Under the pieces are notes generated by a model. It was not told the DNA's origin. It made no database searches and saw only the letters and a program-made list of their open reading frames with translations. This document shows, in pieces, positions 16,947 through 24,867 of a stretch of 49,161 bases of DNA; within the stretch, counting starts at the first letter, position 1, and each line of letters begins with the position of its first letter. Location: NCBI GenBank assembly GCA_025363205.1, contig JANYEI010000130.1, forward strand, positions 1 through 49,161. The letters run 5' to 3'. This DNA is from Frigoribacterium sp. GTDB taxonomy: Bacteria; Actinomycetota; Actinomycetes; Actinomycetales; Microbacteriaceae. Made by a program: the position numbers and the translations under genes.

Positions 16947-16976
16947 TGCGTTGTGCCTACCGCACGGCTCTGCCAC
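16935..16976 (+). promoter_or_regulatory. Two-tier hairpin at the 5' side of the rplS leader
   Basis: GTGGCAGA (16935-16942) pairs with TCTGCCAC (16969-16976), and inside it GTGCG (16946-16950) pairs with CGCAC (16961-16965). The hairpin covers the stop of the membrane-protein gene and starts about 95 bases before rplS. It could be a terminator without a T-tract or part of an L19 autoregulatory leader. Confidence 0.5.
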
Positions 16977-17069
16977 AGGGGAGTCGTAATCTAAATCGGC
17001 ACCACTTCTTATCTGAGATGACACCCTAATTCGCGGTCGACCTGTGGCGGTTGCAGAGAGCGAACCATC

Positions 17070-17420
17070 ATGCATATTCTTGACGCCGTCGACGCGGCCT
17101 CCCTCCGATCGGACATCCCTGACTTCCGAGCCGGCGACAACGTGAAGGTCCACGTGAATATCGTGGAAGGCACCCGCTCCCGCATCCAGGTCTTCCAGGG
17201 TGTCGTTATCGGCCGTTCCGGCGAGGGCGTGCGCGAGACATTCTGCGTTCGCAAGGTGAGTTTCCAGGTGGGTGTCGAGCGCACCTTCCCGGTGCACTCC
17301 CCGGTTATCGACCACATCGAGGTCGTCACCCGTGGTGATGTGCGTCGCGCCAAGCTTTACTACCTGCGCAACCTCCGCGGCAAGAAGGCCAAGATCAAGG
17401 AAAAGCGCGACGCCCACTAG
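17070..17420 (+). CDS. rplS: 50S ribosomal protein L19
   Basis: At 116 residues this is a normal-length L19. Diagnostic segments are [40 protein letters not shown] and [19 protein letters not shown]19 sits at the 30S-50S interface. It is preceded by an untranslated leader of about 120 bases with a two-tier hairpin, and followed by another hairpin just before lepB. In many actinobacteria rplS directly follows trmD; here three genes have come between them. Confidence 0.97.
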   Translation: MHILDAVDAASLRSDIPDFRAGDNVKVHVNIVEGTRSRIQVFQGVVIGRSGEGVRETFCVRKVSFQVGVERTFPVHSPVIDHIEVVTRGDVRRAKLYYLRNLRGKKAKIKEKRDAH

Positions 17421-17445
17421 ACGCGCCGTTACACCGAAGTTCTGA

Positions 17446-17482
17446 CTGAGCTCCCCACCACCTAAAATGATGGGGAGCTCAG
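17446..17482 (+). promoter_or_regulatory. Perfect 12-base hairpin between rplS and lepB
   Basis: CTGAGCTCCCCA (17446-17457) pairs perfectly with TGGGGAGCTCAG (17471-17482) around a 13-base loop. The right arm contains GGGGAG, the likely lepB ribosome site, seven to fifteen bases before the lepB ATG. The structure may end rplS transcription or hide the lepB ribosome site. Confidence 0.65.
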
Positions 17483-17489
17483 GGGTTTA

Positions 17490-18248
17490 ATGACAGACAT
17501 CGATCCAGCCACGTCGACGCGCGGCGTGGCCGAAACGCGGCGCCGCAAGACACGTGGGGTGAAACTGTTCATTCGCGACATCGTGTTGATCGTGGTGGCC
17601 GCGATCATCATCTCCGTCGGGATCAAGGCGTTCCTCATCCGGTCCTTCTACATCCCCTCCGGGTCGATGGAGAACACGCTTCAGATCAACGATCGCATCA
17701 TCGTCAACGAACTGGTGCCGCGGATGATACCGCTGCAGCATGGAGATGTCGTTGTCTTCAAAGACCCAGGGGGATGGCTGACGGCCCAGCCGGCGGTTCA
17801 GCAAAACGGTTTCGTCGCGGGCGTGGACTGGGTGCTCTCCGTCGTGGGACTCAGCGCTCCCGACAGTAACGATCACCTCGTCAAGCGCGTGATCGGATTG
17901 CCGGGCGATACAGTGGCCTGCTGTAATGCCTTCGGACAGATGACGGTGAACGGCATCCCTCTGGTCGAGCCGTACCTCAAGCGCGAGAACGGCGAGACAA
18001 AGGCCGCCGCCAACGATTTCTCGGTGACAGTGCCGAAAAACTCGCTCTGGGTGATGGGCGATAACCGCTACAACTCGCGGGATTCCCGAGCGAACACCAA
18101 CACCCCGACCAAGGGCTTCGTGCCGATGGATGACGTGGTGGGCCGCGCCTTCCTGATCAGCTGGCCGTCGAGCCACTGGACCTGGCTCGATGACTACCCC
18201 AACGTCTTCGGTGGCGTCTCGGCGGCCAACCCGGGCACATCGAAATAA
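17490..18248 (+). CDS. lepB: Signal peptidase I
   Basis: The 252-residue protein has one N-terminal membrane helix (about residues 27-48, DIVLIVVAAIIISVGIKAFL). Its catalytic Ser is in YIPSGSMENTL and its Lys in VKRVIGLPGDTV; box E is VMGDNRYNSRDSR. It cleaves signal peptides on the outer face of the membrane. An insertion between the Ser and Lys boxes (around QPAVQQNGFVAGVDWVLS) is typical of actinobacterial forms. rnhB starts immediately after its stop, so the two are coupled. Confidence 0.96.
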   Translation: MTDIDPATSTRGVAETRRRKTRGVKLFIRDIVLIVVAAIIISVGIKAFLIRSFYIPSGSMENTLQINDRIIVNELVPRMIPLQHGDVVVFKDPGGWLTAQPAVQQNGFVAGVDWVLSVVGLSAPDSNDHLVKRVIGLPGDTVACCNAFGQMTVNGIPLVEPYLKRENGETKAAANDFSVTVPKNSLWVMGDNRYNSRDSRANTNTPTKGFVPMDDVVGRAFLISWPSSHWTWLDDYPNVFGGVSAANPGTSK

Positions 18249-18908
18249 GTGGTCGTCGCTACCCCCACCCTCGATTGTGAGTCGCAGCTCCACGGCGGCG
18301 GCGCCCGATTCGTCATCGGTTGCGACGAGGTCGGGCGCGGCGCAATCGCCGGACCGGTGGCCGTCGGCCTCTGTGTGGTGGATGTCTCGGTCGGCGCGAT
18401 GCCGGAGGGCCTCCGCGACTCGAAGCTGCTGAGCGAGAAGCGGCGGGAGGTGCTCGCGCCGCTCGCGGCATCCTGGGCACTGTTCAGCGCGGTGGGACTG
18501 GCCACGGCGAAAGAAGTCGACGAGGTCGGCATCATCGCAGCACTCGGACTGGCGGGAAAACGCGCGCTGGTATCGCTTCACGAGGCGGGGGCGCTCGTAC
18601 GCGAATCGGTGATATTGCTCGACGGGAGTCACGACTGGCTCACACCGGCGCTGCAGAGCCCCGTGCGGGTGACCACCCGTGTGAAGGCCGACAGGGACTG
18701 CGCATCGGTCGCCGCGGCATCCGTCGTCGCGAAGGTTCACCGCGACCGGCTCATGATCGACGCTCACGACAGCACCCCCGGCTATGGCTGGTCCTCGAAC
18801 AAGGGGTATGGCAGCGCTGACCATTTCGCGGCGATCGCCCAACTCGGTGCCACGGACTTCCACCGCCGCACCTGGTTGCACGCGGGCGAATCCGCTCTCC
18901 GCGGCTGA
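18249..18908 (+). CDS. rnhB: Ribonuclease HII
   Basis: It starts at GTG 18249, the base after the lepB stop, and encodes 219 residues. Metal-binding motifs are GCDEVGRGAIAGP, LLDGSHDWL and VKADRDCASVAAASVVAKVHRD; the substrate-recognition Tyr-Gly is in GYGWSSNKGYGSADHF. It removes ribonucleotides from RNA-DNA hybrids. It is placed as in other actinobacteria between lepB and the DUF2469 gene. Confidence 0.96.
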   Translation: MVVATPTLDCESQLHGGGARFVIGCDEVGRGAIAGPVAVGLCVVDVSVGAMPEGLRDSKLLSEKRREVLAPLAASWALFSAVGLATAKEVDEVGIIAALGLAGKRALVSLHEAGALVRESVILLDGSHDWLTPALQSPVRVTTRVKADRDCASVAAASVVAKVHRDRLMIDAHDSTPGYGWSSNKGYGSADHFAAIAQLGATDFHRRTWLHAGESALRG

Positions 18909-18910
18909 AC

Positions 18911-18916
18911 TAGAAT
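18911..18916 (+). promoter_or_regulatory. Candidate -10 box (TAGAAT) for the DUF2469 gene
   Basis: TAGAAT lies nine bases before the ATG at 18926 and directly after the rnhB stop. It would allow this small gene its own near-leaderless message. Confidence 0.4.
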
Positions 18917-18925
18917 TAGCCCAGC

Positions 18926-19249
18926 ATGGACGAAGACGAGTTCGAAGACTACGACCGCGAGGTCGAGCTGGCGCTGTATCGCGAATATCGGGATGTGGTG
19001 TCCCAGTTTCGCTATGTGGTCGAGACCGAGCGTCGCTTCTACCTCGCCAACGAGGTCGAGCTCGTGCGCCAGGACACCGAACACGACTTCTACTTCGAGC
19101 TCACCATGAACGATGTCTGGGTGTGGGATGTTTACCGCTCCGACCGGTTCGTCAAGTCGGTGCGCGTGCTCACGTTTAAGGATGTCAACGTGGAGGAGCT
19201 CTCGGCCAAAGAGCTCGAGCTGCCCAAGGAACTCGCGCTCGACGAGTAG
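18926..19249 (+). CDS. DUF2469 family protein
   Basis: The 107-residue acidic protein begins MDEDEFEDYDREVELALYRE and continues with VVETERRFYLANEVEL and DVWVWDVYRSDRFVKSVRV. This is the conserved actinobacterial DUF2469 family, found next to rnhB across the phylum; its function is unknown. It starts 17 bases after rnhB. The charged, mostly helical N-terminal half and the lack of any Cys or membrane segment suggest a soluble cytoplasmic protein. Confidence 0.9.
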   Translation: MDEDEFEDYDREVELALYREYRDVVSQFRYVVETERRFYLANEVELVRQDTEHDFYFELTMNDVWVWDVYRSDRFVKSVRVLTFKDVNVEELSAKELELPKELALDE

Positions 19250-19259
19250 TCGCCCCACT

Positions 19260-19265
19260 TAGGCT
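19260..19265 (+). promoter_or_regulatory. -10 box (TAGGCT) of a leaderless promoter
   Basis: TAGGCT, six bases (GGTGCG), then the ATG at 19272 of the prolyl oligopeptidase. Confidence 0.6.
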
Positions 19266-19271
19266 GGTGCG

Positions 19272-21284
19272 ATGACGGACGAGAACCTCTGGCTCGAAGA
19301 CATCCACGGCGAGGCTCCCCTGAAGTGGGCGGCCGAGCAGTCCGAAGCATCGCGTGCCCGGTTCGCTTCTCCCGCGTTCGAGGAGTTGTCGAGCCGAATT
19401 CTCGAGGTGATCGACTCCGAAGATCGTATTCCGATCGTCAGCCGGCAAGGCTCCCACTATTACAACTTTTGGCGGGACCGCGAGCACCCGCGTGGCCTCT
19501 GGCGTCGCACCACGCTGGAAAGCTACCGCTCAGCCGACACCGACTGGGAGCTGCTGCTCGACGTCGACGAACTCGGGCGACACGAGGGCCTCCAGTGGGT
19601 GTTCTCCGGGGCGAAACTGTTGCCGCATGACTACACGCGGGCGCTCGTCGCGCTCTCCCCCGACGGCGGCGACGCGGTGACCGTTCGCGAGTTCGACCTG
19701 CCGAGCCGCAGCTTCGTGCCGGACGGGTTCATCGTTCCGACCGCGAAGAGTGAGTATTGCTGGATCGATCACGACACCATCTACCTCGGAACCGATTTCG
19801 GGCCAGGCAGCATGACGGAGTCGAGCTATCCGCGCACCGTCCGTCGACTTCGCCGAGGGCAGCCGCTCGCGGATGCGACGCTCGTGCACGCGGTCGCGGT
19901 CGGTGATCTCGCGGTGGCCGGCATCCACCATCACACTCCGGGCTTCGAGCGCGATCTCATCGTGGAACACCTCGATTTCTATCGCAGTCGCACCCTCCTC
20001 GTGGTCGACGGGCAGCTCGTGCCGCTGGAGGTTCCCGATGACGCGGACCTCTCCCTTCGCCGCGAGTGGCTACTCGTGCATCCGCGGTCCGACTGGAGGA
20101 TCGGCGGCGTGGTTCATCCCACCGGTGCCCTGATCGCAATCAGGCTCGACGCCTTCCTCGCCGGCGACCGTGATTTCGACGTGTTGTTCATGCCTGACGC
20201 GCACACTGCGCTCGAGGAGTGGGACTTCACCGACAGCCGCCTCATCCTTACGCTGCTCGTCGACGTGGCATCCACCCTTGTCGTGCTCGATCCCGCACAC
20301 GGATGGTCGCGGTCATCGCTCGCTGGTTTGCCGACGCTCAACACCGTGCGCGTGATCGACACCGATCCGGACGAGTCCGACGAGTTCTGGGTGCACGCGA
20401 CCGGGTTTACCGCTCCCTCGACAGTGCTGCGGGGCGTTCTCGGATCCGTTGAGCCGGAGGTGATCCGCTCGTCTCCCGCGTTCTTCGACGCCGAGGGGAT
20501 CGACGTGCAGCAGCACTGGGCGGTATCGGCTGACGGCACGCGCGTGCCGTACTTCCAGGTCGCCGCCCGCGACCTGGCGCTCGACGGCTCGCACCCGACC
20601 CTGCTCTCCGGCTACGGCGGATTCCAGGCATCCCGCCTGCCGGAATACAGCGGAATCGTCGGCCGCGCGTGGCTCGACCGTGGTGGCGTCTTCGCGCTCG
20701 CGAACATCCGCGGTGGAGGAGAATTCGGCCCGGGCTGGCACACCGCCGCGCTCAAGCAGAACCGTCCCCGCGCCTACGAGGACTTTGCGGCGATCGCCCG
20801 GGATCTCGCCGCCCGCGGCGTCACAACGGCCGCGCGGCTCGCGTGCGAGGGCCGAAGCAACGGCGGGCTGCTCGTTGGCAACATGCTGACGACCTACCCT
20901 GAGCTCTTCGGCGCGGTGGTCTGCGGCGTGCCACTGCTCGATATGAAGCGGTACACCCAGCTCTCAGCCGGCGCCTCCTGGATCGCCGAATATGGGGATC
21001 CGGATGTCGCGGAGGAGTGGGATTACATCCGCACCTTCTCGCCATACCAGTTGCTGAAGGACGATACCGACTACCCTCCGGTGTTCTTTTACGCCGCCAC
21101 GAGCGACGATCGGGTCGGCCCGGTGCAGGCGCGGAAGATGGCGGCGCGGATGCAGGCGATGGGGATCCCCGACGTGCTGTACTACGAGAACTCCGACGGT
21201 GGGCACGGCGGCGCGGTCGACAATTCGCACACCGCACGCCTGCAGGCGCTGATCTACGAGTTCCTCTGGAAAAGCCTGGCCTGA
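19272..21284 (+). CDS. Prolyl oligopeptidase family serine peptidase (S9)
   Basis: This 670-residue protein has the two-domain S9A layout: an N-terminal segment plus beta-propeller (to about residue 420) and a C-terminal alpha/beta-hydrolase domain. The nucleophile is in CEGRSNGGLLVGNM, the Asp in ATSDDRVGP and the His in SDGGHGGAVD. No signal peptide is seen, so it should be cytoplasmic and act on short peptides. It is transcribed from its own leaderless promoter and interrupts the usual DUF2469-yraN neighbourhood; a long inverted repeat follows it. Confidence 0.9.
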   Translation: MTDENLWLEDIHGEAPLKWAAEQSEASRARFASPAFEELSSRILEVIDSEDRIPIVSRQGSHYYNFWRDREHPRGLWRRTTLESYRSADTDWELLLDVDELGRHEGLQWVFSGAKLLPHDYTRALVALSPDGGDAVTVREFDLPSRSFVPDGFIVPTAKSEYCWIDHDTIYLGTDFGPGSMTESSYPRTVRRLRRGQPLADATLVHAVAVGDLAVAGIHHHTPGFERDLIVEHLDFYRSRTLLVVDGQLVPLEVPDDADLSLRREWLLVHPRSDWRIGGVVHPTGALIAIRLDAFLAGDRDFDVLFMPDAHTALEEWDFTDSRLILTLLVDVASTLVVLDPAHGWSRSSLAGLPTLNTVRVIDTDPDESDEFWVHATGFTAPSTVLRGVLGSVEPEVIRSSPAFFDAEGIDVQQHWAVSADGTRVPYFQVAARDLALDGSHPTLLSGYGGFQASRLPEYSGIVGRAWLDRGGVFALANIRGGGEFGPGWHTAALKQNRPRAYEDFAAIARDLAARGVTTAARLACEGRSNGGLLVGNMLTTYPELFGAVVCGVPLLDMKRYTQLSAGASWIAEYGDPDVAEEWDYIRTFSPYQLLKDDTDYPPVFFYAATSDDRVGPVQARKMAARMQAMGIPDVLYYENSDGGHGGAVDNSHTARLQALIYEFLWKSLA

Positions 21285-21360
21285 CCGGTGATCGAGTAGG
21301 GCGCTCCGGCTGCGGTCCCCCCCCGTCCGTTCGTGTTCGCGGCTGCAGTCCCGCCGTCCG

Positions 21361-21455
21361 TTCGTGTTCGCGGATCAGGAGTTGCGGGCGACACGCCGCA
21401 CTCCCAGCGCCGACACTCCGCGCGAACGTCGAAACCCCTGATCCGTGAACACGGA
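21361..21455. repeat. Intergenic inverted repeat, 23-base arms, 49-base loop (element C)
   Basis: The segment 21361-21383 (core GTTCGCGGATCAGG) is mirrored by 21433-21455 (core CCTGATCCGTGAAC), with 20 of 23 bases pairing. The motif GTCCGTTCGTGTTCGCGG also occurs twice in direct order (from about 21325 and 21356). It lies in the 376-base gap between the peptidase and yraN; the only other structure in that gap is the hairpin at 21542-21566. Confidence 0.8.
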
Positions 21456-21541
21456 CTTGCGCGAATCCGGTCGCCGCGGGCATTGCGCGGCTAAGGGCAG
21501 CGTCGAGTGGGGGTGGCCTCTGGTGAACGAGTAACGGGTGC

Positions 21542-21566
21542 GGGAGGAGCGAGACCCGCTCCTCCC
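21542..21566 (+). terminator. Perfect 10-base GC-rich hairpin upstream of yraN
   Basis: GGGAGGAGCG pairs with CGCTCCTCCC around a five-base loop. There is no T-run after it, so it is at best an atypical terminator for the peptidase gene or a leader structure about 95 bases before yraN. Confidence 0.35.
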
Positions 21567-21660
21567 TCACATCCGGCTGCGACCCTCGGTCCTGCACATC
21601 TAGGCGACCGGTAGCTCGCAGCCAGCCCGGCCAACGGCATCCTCTTCCTCGGAGGTAGCC

Positions 21661-22017
21661 ATGGCTGCGAAAGACCTGTTGGGCCGGCGAGGAGAAGACC
21701 TCGCGGCGACGTTCCTCACCGCGGCCGGTTACCTCGTGGTCGATCGCAACTGGCGCTGCAGCCAGGGGGAGATCGATATCGTCGCGGTGGATGGTGCAGA
21801 TACCGTGTTCGTCGAGGTCAAGACTCGGTCGAGCGTGGCTTTCGGGCATCCGTTCGAGGCAATCACCCCGCAGAAGCTCGCGCGGGTCAGGCGCCTCGCT
21901 GCCGCGTGGTGCGCGGTGAATCCCGGTGATCACCGCAGCATCCGCATCGATGCGATTTCGGTGATTGCACCCGCGGATGGAACTCCCGAGATCGACCATC
22001 TGACCCGGGTGTTCTGA
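21661..22017 (+). CDS. YraN/UPF0102 family protein
   Basis: The 118-residue protein has the restriction-endonuclease-like PD-(D/E)XK arrangement of UPF0102: GEDLAATFLTAAGYLVVDRN, then QGEIDIVAVDG and FVEVKTRSS. Its cellular role is not established; nuclease activity on branched or single-stranded DNA has been proposed for the family. A strong ribosome site (GGAGG) lies five bases upstream. Its stop overlaps the comM start, giving the conserved yraN-comM-dprA operon. Confidence 0.93.
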   Translation: MAAKDLLGRRGEDLAATFLTAAGYLVVDRNWRCSQGEIDIVAVDGADTVFVEVKTRSSVAFGHPFEAITPQKLARVRRLAAAWCAVNPGDHRSIRIDAISVIAPADGTPEIDHLTRVF

Positions 22018-23546
22018 TGGCGATCGCGCACACCACCGCCGTCGCCCTGCTCGGGCTCACCGGCACTCTCGTAGACGTCGAGGCAGACATCTCGAGCAAT
22101 CTGCCCTCTTTTGTGCTCATCGGGCTCCCGGATGCCGCGCTCAACGAGGCCCGGGATCGCGTGCGGGCCGCCGCGACGAACTCCGGATGCCCGCTGCCGA
22201 ATCGCAAACTCACCGTGAATCTCTCCCCGGCCGCGCTACCCAAACACGGGTCCGGTTTCGACCTCGCCATCGCGATGGCGGTGCTCGCAGCGGCTGGCGT
22301 CATTTCCCTCGACTCGGTCGCGCGGGTGGTGCACCTCGGCGAGCTTGGCCTCGACGGGCGGCTGCGCCCGATCGCGGGCATCCTGCCGGCGGTGCTCGCG
22401 GCCTCGCGGGCGGGAGCCGCGATCGTGATGGTACCGGCCGGAAACGCGGGGGAGGCGAGCCTCGTTCCCGGCATCCGCGTCGTTGCGGTCAGCTCCCTCC
22501 GGGATGCAGCGATCTGGCACGGCGGGCAACTCGAGCCGATCGCGGTCGATGCGATCGAGCTGCCGCGGGTCGAGAATCCGGTCGATGATGGGCTCGACCT
22601 CTCAGACATCGTGGGCAACGAAGATGCCATCGAGGCACTCACCGTCGCGGCGGCGGGCGGGCACCACGTCTTCCTGCTCGGCCCTCCGGGCGCCGGCAAG
22701 ACGATGCTCGCCGCCCGACTTCCCGGTCTTCTTCCCGACCTCGGAGCCGAGGATGCGCTGGAGGTGAGCTCGATCCGCTCGCTGTCGGGCCTCCCCGTCG
22801 GTGCGAGTCTCGCGGTGCGTCCGCCGCTCGAATCGCCCCATCACACCGCCACAGCGGCATCGCTCGTTGGCGGTGGGAGCGGGGTCATTCGTCCCGGCGC
22901 CGCGGCGCGCGCCTCGCACGGCGTGTTGTTCCTCGATGAGGCTCCCGAGTTTCAACCGGCGGCTCTCGACGCACTGCGCCAGCCACTCGAGGCCGGGATG
23001 GTCACCATTCATCGGGCGAACGCCGTCGCGCATTTTCCCGCGCGGTTTCAGCTCATCATGGCCGCCAATCCGTGTCCGTGTGGGCAGTACGGTGCGACCG
23101 ACTCCGATTGCGTGTGCACCCCCCATGTGCGCCGCAAGTACCTCGCTCGGTTGTCGGGACCGCTGATGGATCGCATCGACATCCAGCTGCGGGTCAGCCG
23201 GGTCACGGCCGTGCGCCTGAGGCTCGGCGACGAATACCCAAGCATCACCTCCGCTGCGGCCCGCCAGCGTGTGACGGATGCCCGTCGCGCCAGCGCCGAA
23301 CGCCTTCGGGAGACCCCGTGGCGACTCAATTCGGAGGTGCCGGGCGCCTGGCTCCGCGGCACGGACCGACGTCTGTCGCCGGCCACGACGGCGTCGATCG
23401 ACCGTGCGCTGGAACGCGGCGGACTTACGATGCGCGGGTACGACAGGGTGTTGCGGCTTGGCTGGTCGATCGCGGACCTCGCGGGGGCCGCGATTCCCAC
23501 TGCCGATCACATCGGACGCGCCCTCTATCTGCGCAGAGCACTGTGA
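22017..23546 (+). CDS. comM: YifB/ComM family Mg-chelatase-like AAA+ ATPase
   Basis: The 509-residue protein has an N-terminal Lon-protease-like domain (residues about 1-170), then an AAA+ core with Walker A GPPGAGKTMLAARLPG and Walker B VLFLDEAPEF. The NPCPCGQYG...CVC segment supplies clustered cysteines. Related ComM proteins are hexameric helicases promoting branch migration in natural transformation. It is linked to yraN upstream and to dprA, another DNA-processing gene, downstream. Its stop is part of a short duplication (23531-23567). Confidence 0.94.
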   Translation: MAIAHTTAVALLGLTGTLVDVEADISSNLPSFVLIGLPDAALNEARDRVRAAATNSGCPLPNRKLTVNLSPAALPKHGSGFDLAIAMAVLAAAGVISLDSVARVVHLGELGLDGRLRPIAGILPAVLAASRAGAAIVMVPAGNAGEASLVPGIRVVAVSSLRDAAIWHGGQLEPIAVDAIELPRVENPVDDGLDLSDIVGNEDAIEALTVAAAGGHHVFLLGPPGAGKTMLAARLPGLLPDLGAEDALEVSSIRSLSGLPVGASLAVRPPLESPHHTATAASLVGGGSGVIRPGAAARASHGVLFLDEAPEFQPAALDALRQPLEAGMVTIHRANAVAHFPARFQLIMAANPCPCGQYGATDSDCVCTPHVRRKYLARLSGPLMDRIDIQLRVSRVTAVRLRLGDEYPSITSAAARQRVTDARRASAERLRETPWRLNSEVPGAWLRGTDRRLSPATTASIDRALERGGLTMRGYDRVLRLGWSIADLAGAAIPTADHIGRALYLRRAL

Positions 23547-23593
23547 TATTTGCGGAGAGCACTGTGACCACGACCATCGAGAAGGGAACCACC

Positions 23594-24814
23594 ATGAGCA
23601 TGTTCGGACTGGATGGCACCGAGATCACCGGGCTGGTGCGCACAGTCGCGCCGGATCCGGATTCCGGAAGTGTCCCTGAGGTGTTCGCTCGTGCGAGCTG
23701 GACCGGCATCGCCGAACCCGGCGACCGTGCCGCTGGCGAACTCGTTGCGACTCTCGGTGCGGCCGGCGCGCTGACCGTGCTGGTGGAAGCCTGGCCGGTG
23801 AAGCGAATCGCGGATGCGGCATCCGCGGGCGGCTCGGATCTTGCGGCAGCAGACATCGAGTCAGCCCTCGCCCGCTGGAGTCCGCGGCTCAAGTCGGGCG
23901 TCGCCCTCGTCGCTCTCCGACAGGCCGTTCGCTTTGCGGTGCGTTTGCTGGTGCCGGGGGATCCGGCCTGGCCGGTTGGCGTCGACGACCTCGGTGCCCA
24001 TGCGCCCATCGCGCTCTGGCTGCGGGGAAACGAGTCGGCGCTCACGGCAACGCAGCACTCGATTGCGTTGGTGGGAGCCCGAGCGGCGACCGGATATGGC
24101 GAACACGTGACGATGGAAGCATCCGCGGGGCTGGTCGATCGTGGCTTTGCAATCATTTCGGGTGCGGCGTACGGCATCGACGGCATGGCACATCGCGCGG
24201 CCCTGGCCAGTTCGGGGCAGACCGTGGCCATTCTCGCGGGCGGAGTCGATCGGTTCTATCCGAGCGGCCACGACGCGCTGCTGGTTCGCATCGTCGAGTC
24301 CGGCGCGGTCATCTCCGAGCTGCCGTGTGGTTCCCCGCCGACAAAATGGAGGTTTCTGCAACGAAACCGACTCATTGCTGCGGCGAGCCAGGCCACCATC
24401 GTGCTCGAGGCGGGCTGGCGATCCGGTTCACTGAATACTGCCGGGCATGCCGCGTCGCTTGGACGACCGATCGGGGCGATGCCAGGTCCGGTCACTTCGG
24501 CCGCATCCGCGGGCTGCCACCGTCTCATCCGCGAGTTTGCGGCTACCCTCGTCACCTCCGCAGCGGAGATGGCCGAATTGGTGCCCGGTACCGAAGTCGC
24601 CGGCATCCTCGACCCATCGGAGAGCCCCCCGAGCTCGACCTCGGCTCGTGTTCGCCTCATCGATGCGCTCAGCCCGCGGTCTCCGCGCTCGGTGGACGAC
24701 CTTGCCGCGCGATCGGGAATGTCAATCGCCGAGGTGCAGGCAGAATTGGGGTCACTGCAGATCGACGGCGGAGCGTCGGAGCGGGAGCGGGGATGGATTT
24801 TGCGCAGTCTGTAG
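23594..24814 (+). CDS. dprA: DNA-processing protein DprA
   Basis: I choose ATG 23594, which has GAAGGG seven bases upstream; a GTG at 23564 in the duplicated junction is the alternative. The 406-residue protein has the Rossmann-like DprA domain: SIALVGARAATGYGEHV, IISGAAYGIDGMAHRAAL, LAGGVDRFYPS and RFLQRNRLIAAAS. A C-terminal winged-helix segment (SIAEVQAELGSLQIDGG) follows. DprA loads RecA on incoming single-stranded DNA. Whether this organism is competent is not shown here. Confidence 0.94.
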   Translation: MSMFGLDGTEITGLVRTVAPDPDSGSVPEVFARASWTGIAEPGDRAAGELVATLGAAGALTVLVEAWPVKRIADAASAGGSDLAAADIESALARWSPRLKSGVALVALRQAVRFAVRLLVPGDPAWPVGVDDLGAHAPIALWLRGNESALTATQHSIALVGARAATGYGEHVTMEASAGLVDRGFAIISGAAYGIDGMAHRAALASSGQTVAILAGGVDRFYPSGHDALLVRIVESGAVISELPCGSPPTKWRFLQRNRLIAAASQATIVLEAGWRSGSLNTAGHAASLGRPIGAMPGPVTSAASAGCHRLIREFAATLVTSAAEMAELVPGTEVAGILDPSESPPSSTSARVRLIDALSPRSPRSVDDLAARSGMSIAEVQAELGSLQIDGGASERERGWILRSL

Positions 24815-24855
24815 ATCCAGCCGCAGCCGCTCTACTGCGATCGTGGCCACCGCCA

Positions 24856-24861
24856 TAGGGT
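24856..24861 (+). promoter_or_regulatory. -10 box (TAGGGT) of a leaderless promoter
   Basis: TAGGGT, six bases (GGGGCT), then GTG 24868. It supports this GTG as the start of the phosphodiesterase. Confidence 0.55.
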
Positions 24862-24867
24862 GGGGCT

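Noticed and set aside
21313-21325. C-rich run as a slippage or frameshift site
   Set aside because: It is outside any gene, just after the peptidase stop.
23072-23593. Upstream extension of dprA into comM
   Set aside because: It is the out-of-frame shadow of comM; ATG 23594 has a ribosome site and starts the family-like sequence.
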